This document shows positions 59,848-64,000 of a stretch of DNA of 64,000 nucleotides, one piece after another. How positions within the stretch are numbered: the stretch's first letter is position 1; each line of letters starts with the position of its first letter. The notes under the pieces are model-generated. The model saw only the letters and a program-made list of their open reading frames with translations. It was not told the DNA's origin and ran no database searches. The DNA comes from CAZBLK01 sp964492715 (GTDB taxonomy: Bacteria > Bacillota > Clostridia > Lachnospirales > WRBF01), in contig CAZBLK010000003.1 in assembly GCA_964492715.1 (NCBI GenBank), forward strand, positions 77,575 to 141,574, in the 5' to 3' direction. The position numbers and the translations under genes are program-made.

Positions 59848-61305
59848 ATGCACAAGCTAATTAGCGAAGGTTTAACTTTTGATGATGTTTTGCTAATTCC
59901 TGCAAAGTCAAGCGTGCTCCCAGGGAACGTTGACTTAAAAACAAGGCTTACAAAAAAGCTTGTTATAAACGCCCCTGTTATAAGCGCAGGAATGGACACA
60001 GTAACCGAGTCAAAAATGGCGATAGCCATGGCTCGAAACGGCGGCATTGGTATAATTCATAAAAACATGTCAATTGAGGAGCAAGCTTCTGAAGTTGACA
60101 GAGTTAAACGTTCAGAAAACGGGGTTATACTTGACCCAGTTTCACTAGGCAAAGACAACTACATATACGAAGCAGACGCTATTATGAGTAAATACCAAAT
60201 TTCTGGAGTTCCAATAACAGAAAATGGCAAGCTTGTTGGAATAATTACAAACCGTGACTTGCGCTTTGAAACAAACTATAACAAAAGAATAAACGAAGCT
60301 ATGACAAAAGACAACCTTGTAACAGCTCCTGTTGGCACTACCGTTTTGGAAGCAAAAGAAATTTTGACAAAGCACAAAATTGAAAAGCTTCCTCTTGTTG
60401 ACGAACACTTTAACTTAACAGGGTTAATAACAGTTAAAGACATTGAAAAGGCAATTAAGTATCCAAACTCAGCAAAGGACAGCTTTGGAAGGCTTTTAGT
60501 AGGTGCTGCTATAGGTGTAACAGAAAACGCTTTTGACCGAATTAAAGCTTTAGTTTTGGCAAAAGTTGATGTAATTGTAGTTGACACAGCACACGGACAT
60601 TCCGAAGGTGTAATAAACCTAGTTTCAAAAATTAAAGAGCATTACCCAGAAATTCAAGTTATTGCTGGCAACGTTGCAACAGCAGAAGCTACACGTGACT
60701 TAATAAGTGCTGGTGCTGACTGTGTTAAAGTTGGCATTGGCCCTGGCTCAATTTGTACAACAAGAGTTGTTGCTGGAATTGGCGTTCCTCAAATTACAGC
60801 AGTTTACAACTGTGCCGAGGAAGCAAACAAATTTGATGTGCCAGTAATTGCTGACGGCGGAATTAAGTTTTCTGGCGACATAACAAAGGCAATTGGCGCA
60901 GGAGCATGTAGCGTAATGCTTGGCGGAATACTTGCTGGCTGTGACGAAAGCCCTTCGGAAACTGAATTGTACCAAGGCAGAAAATACAAAGTTTATCGTG
61001 GCATGGGTTCGCTTGCAGCAATGCAAAAAGGCGGCGGCGACAGGTACTTCCAAAACGGAGCATCTAAGTTTGTTCCAGAAGGTGTAGAGGGCAGAATTGC
61101 TTACAAAGGCATGGTTGGCGACGTTATATACCAGCTTTTGGGCGGGCTTCGCTCTGGCATGGGTTACGTTGGAGCTTCTACCATTGAGGAGCTTAGGCAA
61201 AATGGCAGGTTTGTAAAAATAAGTGGTGCAGGCTTGCGTGAAAGCCACCCTCACGACATTCAAATTACGAAAGAAGCACCTAATTACAGCATGGGTGATT
61301 TTTAA
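59848..61305 (+). CDS. guaB: IMP dehydrogenase
   Basis: 485 residues. It oxidises IMP to XMP with NAD+, the committed step to guanine nucleotides. TIM barrel interrupted by two CBS domains at about 95-205 (YQISGVPITENGKLVGIITN, KLPLVDEHFNLTGLITVKD). The catalytic cysteine is in VGIGPGSICTTRVVAGIG, the IMP-binding part in VIADGGIKFSGDITKA, and the flap has GMGSLAAMQKGG. Full length. guaA follows after 31 bp in the same operon. Confidence 0.97.
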   Translation: MHKLISEGLTFDDVLLIPAKSSVLPGNVDLKTRLTKKLVINAPVISAGMDTVTESKMAIAMARNGGIGIIHKNMSIEEQASEVDRVKRSENGVILDPVSLGKDNYIYEADAIMSKYQISGVPITENGKLVGIITNRDLRFETNYNKRINEAMTKDNLVTAPVGTTVLEAKEILTKHKIEKLPLVDEHFNLTGLITVKDIEKAIKYPNSAKDSFGRLLVGAAIGVTENAFDRIKALVLAKVDVIVVDTAHGHSEGVINLVSKIKEHYPEIQVIAGNVATAEATRDLISAGADCVKVGIGPGSICTTRVVAGIGVPQITAVYNCAEEANKFDVPVIADGGIKFSGDITKAIGAGACSVMLGGILAGCDESPSETELYQGRKYKVYRGMGSLAAMQKGGGDRYFQNGASKFVPEGVEGRIAYKGMVGDVIYQLLGGLRSGMGYVGASTIEELRQNGRFVKISGAGLRESHPHDIQITKEAPNYSMGDF

Positions 61306-61336
61306 TATAAACATTTATAATAAAAGGAGGAAAAAC

Positions 61337-62278
61337 ATGCAACAATTTATAAACAATCAAATTGAAGAAATTAAACAAACGGTTGGAGACAAAAAAGTAG
61401 TTTGCGCTTTATCTGGTGGAGTTGACTCGCTTGTTTCGGCAATGCTTGTGCACAAAGCTATTGGAAGCAACTTGCACTGTGTTTTTGTCGACCACGGGCT
61501 GATGCGCCTTAACGAACCAAGAGAAGTTTGTGAAAGCTTTAAAGAGCTAGGGCTAAACATAAAATTTGTTGATGCCGAAGAAAGATTTTTAAAAAGACTT
61601 TCTGGAGTTGTAGAGCCAGAAAACAAACGCAAAATAATTGGCGAAGAATTTATTAGAGTTTTTGAGGAAGAAAGCAAAAAAATTGGCGACGTTGAATTTT
61701 TGGTTCAAGGTACAATTTACCCAGACATAGTTGAAAGCGGAACAGAAGGAAACAAGCTTGTAAAAAGCCATCACAATGTTGGCGGTCTGCCGGAGAATAT
61801 GGAATTTAAAGGACTTGTCGAGCCACTTAAAACGCTTTACAAGGACGAAGTTCGAGAAGTTGGTCTTGCGCTTGGCATTCCAAGCGAGCTTATTTACCGT
61901 CAACCTTTCCCAGGCCCTGGAATTGGTGTGCGTGTTTTAGGTGAGCTTACTAAGGAAAAGCTGGACACGTTAAGGCAAGCTGATTACATTTTCCGTGAAG
62001 AAGTGAAAAACGCTGGGCTTGACAAAGAAATTTGGCAGTATTTTGCGGTGCTTACAGATGTTCGTTCCACAGGTGTGCATGATGATTCTCGTACTTATGG
62101 GTATATGGTTGCGCTTCGTGCAATTCACACAAAGGACGCTATGACTGCGAAGTTTGCACACTTGCCCTATGATGTTGTTGGAAAAGTGTCTGCTAGAATT
62201 ACTAGTGAGATTTCTAATATTAATAGGGTTGTTTATGATGTTACTAATAAGCCTCCTGCTACTATAGAGTGGGAGTAA
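61337..62278 (+). CDS. guaA: GMP synthase, ATP-pyrophosphatase subunit only
   Basis: 313 residues from ATG at 61337, after AAAGGAGGAAAAAC. The PP-loop VCALSGGVDSLVSAML, GTIYPDIVES, KSHHNVGGLPENM and the dimerisation domain ending NRVVYDVTNKPPATIEWE are complete, and RQPFPGPGIGVRVLGE is typical. The N-terminal glutamine amidotransferase domain of about 190 residues found in most bacterial GuaA is missing, and no such gene is adjacent: guaB lies immediately upstream. So XMP amination must use free ammonia or a separate glutaminase subunit, as in archaeal two-subunit enzymes. Confidence 0.93.
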   Translation: MQQFINNQIEEIKQTVGDKKVVCALSGGVDSLVSAMLVHKAIGSNLHCVFVDHGLMRLNEPREVCESFKELGLNIKFVDAEERFLKRLSGVVEPENKRKIIGEEFIRVFEEESKKIGDVEFLVQGTIYPDIVESGTEGNKLVKSHHNVGGLPENMEFKGLVEPLKTLYKDEVREVGLALGIPSELIYRQPFPGPGIGVRVLGELTKEKLDTLRQADYIFREEVKNAGLDKEIWQYFAVLTDVRSTGVHDDSRTYGYMVALRAIHTKDAMTAKFAHLPYDVVGKVSARITSEISNINRVVYDVTNKPPATIEWE

Positions 62279-62280
62279 AA

Positions 62281-62551
62281 TCAAAGCCCAAAAAACCTTT
62301 ATATAAGGCTGAATATCTATCCGTGTAAATGGCAATAACCTCCATAAAAAAAGATGGAGGTAATGAAGATGAAAACATCAAAAAACATTCTTACGGACAA
62401 TGAACTGGGACTAGTAAGCCTGCTAATGCAGAATTGTCAAACCACGGGAGATATTCAGTCAAAGCTCAATAAAGAATGTTCACAGCCAACCACAACTCAA
62501 ATAAGCAAGTATTTTTACGCCTCTTTTGGCTCTTGCATGTTCTCTGTATAA
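62281..62551 (+). mobile_element. IS256-family transposase remnant
   Basis: From about 62369 the frame begins MKTSKNILTDNELGLVSLLM and QNCQTTGDIQSKL, the N-terminus of a Mutator/IS256-type transposase, then after about 35 residues diverges and stops at 62551. The catalytic DDE core is absent. The preceding GCCCAAAAAACC to GTGTAAATGGC segment looks like the left end of the element. An inverted repeat ACCTCCAT/ATGGAGGT covers the ribosome site, as often found in transposase leaders. The insertion lies directly after guaA. Confidence 0.78.
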
Positions 62552-62693
62552 GAAAGTATCAATACCAGTTTATAAGTATTTTTACTTAAAATCGAGATGA
62601 AATAGAAATTAGTTCTTTACTATTAAACAATATTAAAACATTTATGGCAATAAATGGAGCAAACTAAATTTCCGTGTTCAAAGCATTTCTGAA

Positions 62694-62722
62694 TTGCAAA
62701 GTTTAAACAAAAAGTGTATACT
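62694..62722 (+). promoter_or_regulatory. Promoter of the sigma/anti-sigma pair
   Basis: TTGCAA (62694-62699) and TATACT (62717-62722) with a 17-bp spacer, about 30 bp upstream of the ribosome site AAGGAGG. Between 62552 and 62693 I see nothing definite. Confidence 0.7.
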
Positions 62723-62763
62723 TTTACATAAAAAGCTAGAATTTGCATAAGGAGGTTTATAAC

Positions 62764-63351
62764 ATGCTACCTCTATATTTGGCTACACTTGAAACTGAAA
62801 GCCAAAAGCAATTTATTAGAAAGATATACATAGAATACTATCCGCTTATGAAAAAGTATGCACTTAGCATTTCAAGCAATGCTTTAAATTCTGATGACAT
62901 AATTAACGAAGCAATTATTAAGCTTATTGTTAAAGTTGAATTGTTGCAATCACTTTCAAGTTGCAAATTGGCTACATATATCGTTTATACAATAAAGAGT
63001 GTTGCTATAGACTTTGTTAGGTCAGCAAATAGAAAAAGCAAATGGGCTTACTATTCGTTAGATGATAACGAATCAAACATAGCAGACTCTATTAAAGATG
63101 TTACAGATAATCCTGAGCAACTGATAATTTTAAAAGAAAATTCAGTAGAAATATCAAACATACTATCTATGCTTCCTGAAATTTACAGAGATATATTACA
63201 TTATAAATACACTCTTGAAATGTCGGATGCTGAAATTTCAAATATAATTGGCATAAAACCGGCAAGTGTCAGGCAGTATCTAACAAGAGCCAGAAGGAAG
63301 GCAAAGGATTTATTAACACAAAATATTTGGGCAGGTGATAAGCGTGAATAA
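62764..63351 (+). CDS. RNA polymerase sigma-70 family factor
   Basis: 195 residues from ATG at 62764, nine bases after AAGGAGG. Region 2 is at about 20-90 (YYPLMKKYALSISSNALNSD, IINEAIIKLI, YIVYTIKSVAIDFVRSANRK) and region 4 at about 130-185 (LSMLPEIYRDILHYKYTLEM then SDAEISNIIGIKPASVRQYL, TRARRKAKDL). No regions 1 or 3. It belongs to the ECF-like factors paired with membrane regulators: the next gene overlaps its end by 8 bp and has a membrane segment. Confidence 0.88.
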   Translation: MLPLYLATLETESQKQFIRKIYIEYYPLMKKYALSISSNALNSDDIINEAIIKLIVKVELLQSLSSCKLATYIVYTIKSVAIDFVRSANRKSKWAYYSLDDNESNIADSIKDVTDNPEQLIILKENSVEISNILSMLPEIYRDILHYKYTLEMSDAEISNIIGIKPASVRQYLTRARRKAKDLLTQNIWAGDKRE

Positions 63352-64000
63352 AAATGAAGACGAAGCTTATTCTTTACAATATGAAGAGGTGCTTTTCAAG
63401 CTTATAATGAACTCTGCTTCAAAAAGTGAAGGAGAGATTTTTAACAATGAAAATGAAGAATTAAAACAACTTGAAGAGTACAGTTTATCAGAATACACTC
63501 TTAAAGAATTTAATAAAAAGCTAGAAAAACAGTTTCGTGCCAAATTTACTAATGGCTTGTTTAGCAAAACTAAAAATGCTTTTAACAAAAGTGCAGCAGT
63601 AATACTTTTAGCAACTTTAATCTCTACAGCTATTGCGTTTTCTGTAGATGCTTCAAGAATGAAAATACTTAACTTACTACTAGATGTTAATGAACAGTTT
63701 ACACGCATAACATATTCTGATAATGACTCAAACAGAACTTCTCAAACTCAAAACAATGAGTTTGAAAAAAGTGAGAAGCTCAAATATTCTCCCGAGTATA
63801 TACCAGAGGGCTTTTATGCAGTAAACTCTTCTGCATCTAACGGTATGAGCCTAATAAGCTATGAAAACAAACAAAAATTATTTATAAGATTTTCTGAAAT
63901 GGCTCCTGAAAATGCAATAAACCTTGATACAGAAGATGCTGAACTTATAGAAAATGTAAAAATAAAATCTTTTGATGCACTGCTTGTTAAAAAGGGAAAC
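63344..64000 (+). CDS. Membrane-anchored regulator, DUF4367-like, probable anti-sigma factor (partial)
   Basis: The frame opens at GTG 63344 after AGGTGATA and is still open at the window end (219 codons). An N-terminal cytosolic part of about 85 residues with acidic helices (EEVLFKLIMNSASKSEGEIF), one membrane segment (AAVILLATLISTAIAFSV, about 86-104), then an outer domain starting SPEYIPEGFYAVNSSASNG, which resembles DUF4367. Overlap with the sigma-factor gene and topology suggest it holds the sigma factor inactive. This is inference from arrangement; the binding motif is not diagnostic. Confidence 0.78.
   Translation, partial: MNKNEDEAYSLQYEEVLFKLIMNSASKSEGEIFNNENEELKQLEEYSLSEYTLKEFNKKLEKQFRAKFTNGLFSKTKNAFNKSAAVILLATLISTAIAFSVDASRMKILNLLLDVNEQFTRITYSDNDSNRTSQTQNNEFEKSEKLKYSPEYIPEGFYAVNSSASNGMSLISYENKQKLFIRFSEMAPENAINLDTEDAELIENVKIKSFDALLVKKGN

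Noticed and set aside
61223..61336. Longer GuaA starting inside guaB
   Set aside because: The upstream extension is out of frame with guaB coding sequence, lacks similarity to a glutaminase, and the ATG at 61337 has a strong AGGAGG site.

Overview
The window is low-GC Firmicute DNA, most likely from an anaerobic, spore-forming member of Clostridia. Supporting this are the AT-rich sequence, strong AGGAGG-type ribosome binding sites, PolC, SpoIIID, ECF-type vitamin transport, and a complete run of clostridial lysine-fermentation genes. I saw no rRNA, tRNA or CRISPR. Several broken genes and IS remnants point to a chromosome with ongoing decay.

Layout. 1-4.8 kb: lysine fermentation operon on the minus strand (kal, kce, a VOC protein, kdd, kamA, partial kamD) behind a promoter, a probable lysine riboswitch and an intrinsic terminator. 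5-10 kb: hemerythrin, a broken membrane gene, an ECF transporter (S component, fused double ATPase, EcfT), a cupin. 10-19 kb: nucleoside uptake and salvage on the minus strand (deoC, deoD, cdd, Bmp lipoprotein, ABC ATPase, two permeases, pyrimidine-nucleoside phosphorylase). These genes would import nucleosides, deaminate and phosphorolyse them, and feed deoxyribose phosphate into glycolysis.

19.4-31.0 kb is the most striking part. The sporulation regulator gene spoIIID is split in two. Its last 56 codons lie at 19271-19441, and its TTG start, ribosome site, sigma-E-like promoter and first part lie at 31013-31207, on the same strand and in the right order. The two pieces share the in-frame 10-mer ACAGTACATA. 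A large serine recombinase gene ends 18 bp from one junction. Joining the halves at the shared 10-mer gives a 91-codon SpoIIID-like reading frame. Joining the two inner flanks gives a 46-bp site with 14-bp inverted arms (12/14 matching), as expected of an attP. This is a skin-like intervening element of about 11.6 kb in spoIIID. Its cargo is mostly ordinary chromosomal-type genes (asnB, a sigma factor, a CheW-like protein, recQ, an acetyltransferase, tryptophanase), together with an IS1 remnant and a long fold-back hairpin.

31-40 kb: addB, a secreted beta-propeller protein, dihydrofolate reductase and ilvE on the minus strand. 39-48 kb, plus strand: DUF6106-like protein, ispG, polC, an atypical thioredoxin-reductase-like flavoprotein and a glycosyltransferase. 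48-53 kb, minus strand: a divergent GyrB/ParE-like subunit and a chemoreceptor with a long tail. 53-62 kb: mgtE, pyrC, a secreted copper-amine-oxidase-N protein, a decayed flavin-oxidase gene, a ferredoxin-type protein, guaB, and a guaA without its glutaminase domain. 62-64 kb: an IS256 remnant, then a sigma factor overlapping a membrane protein that resembles its anti-sigma partner.
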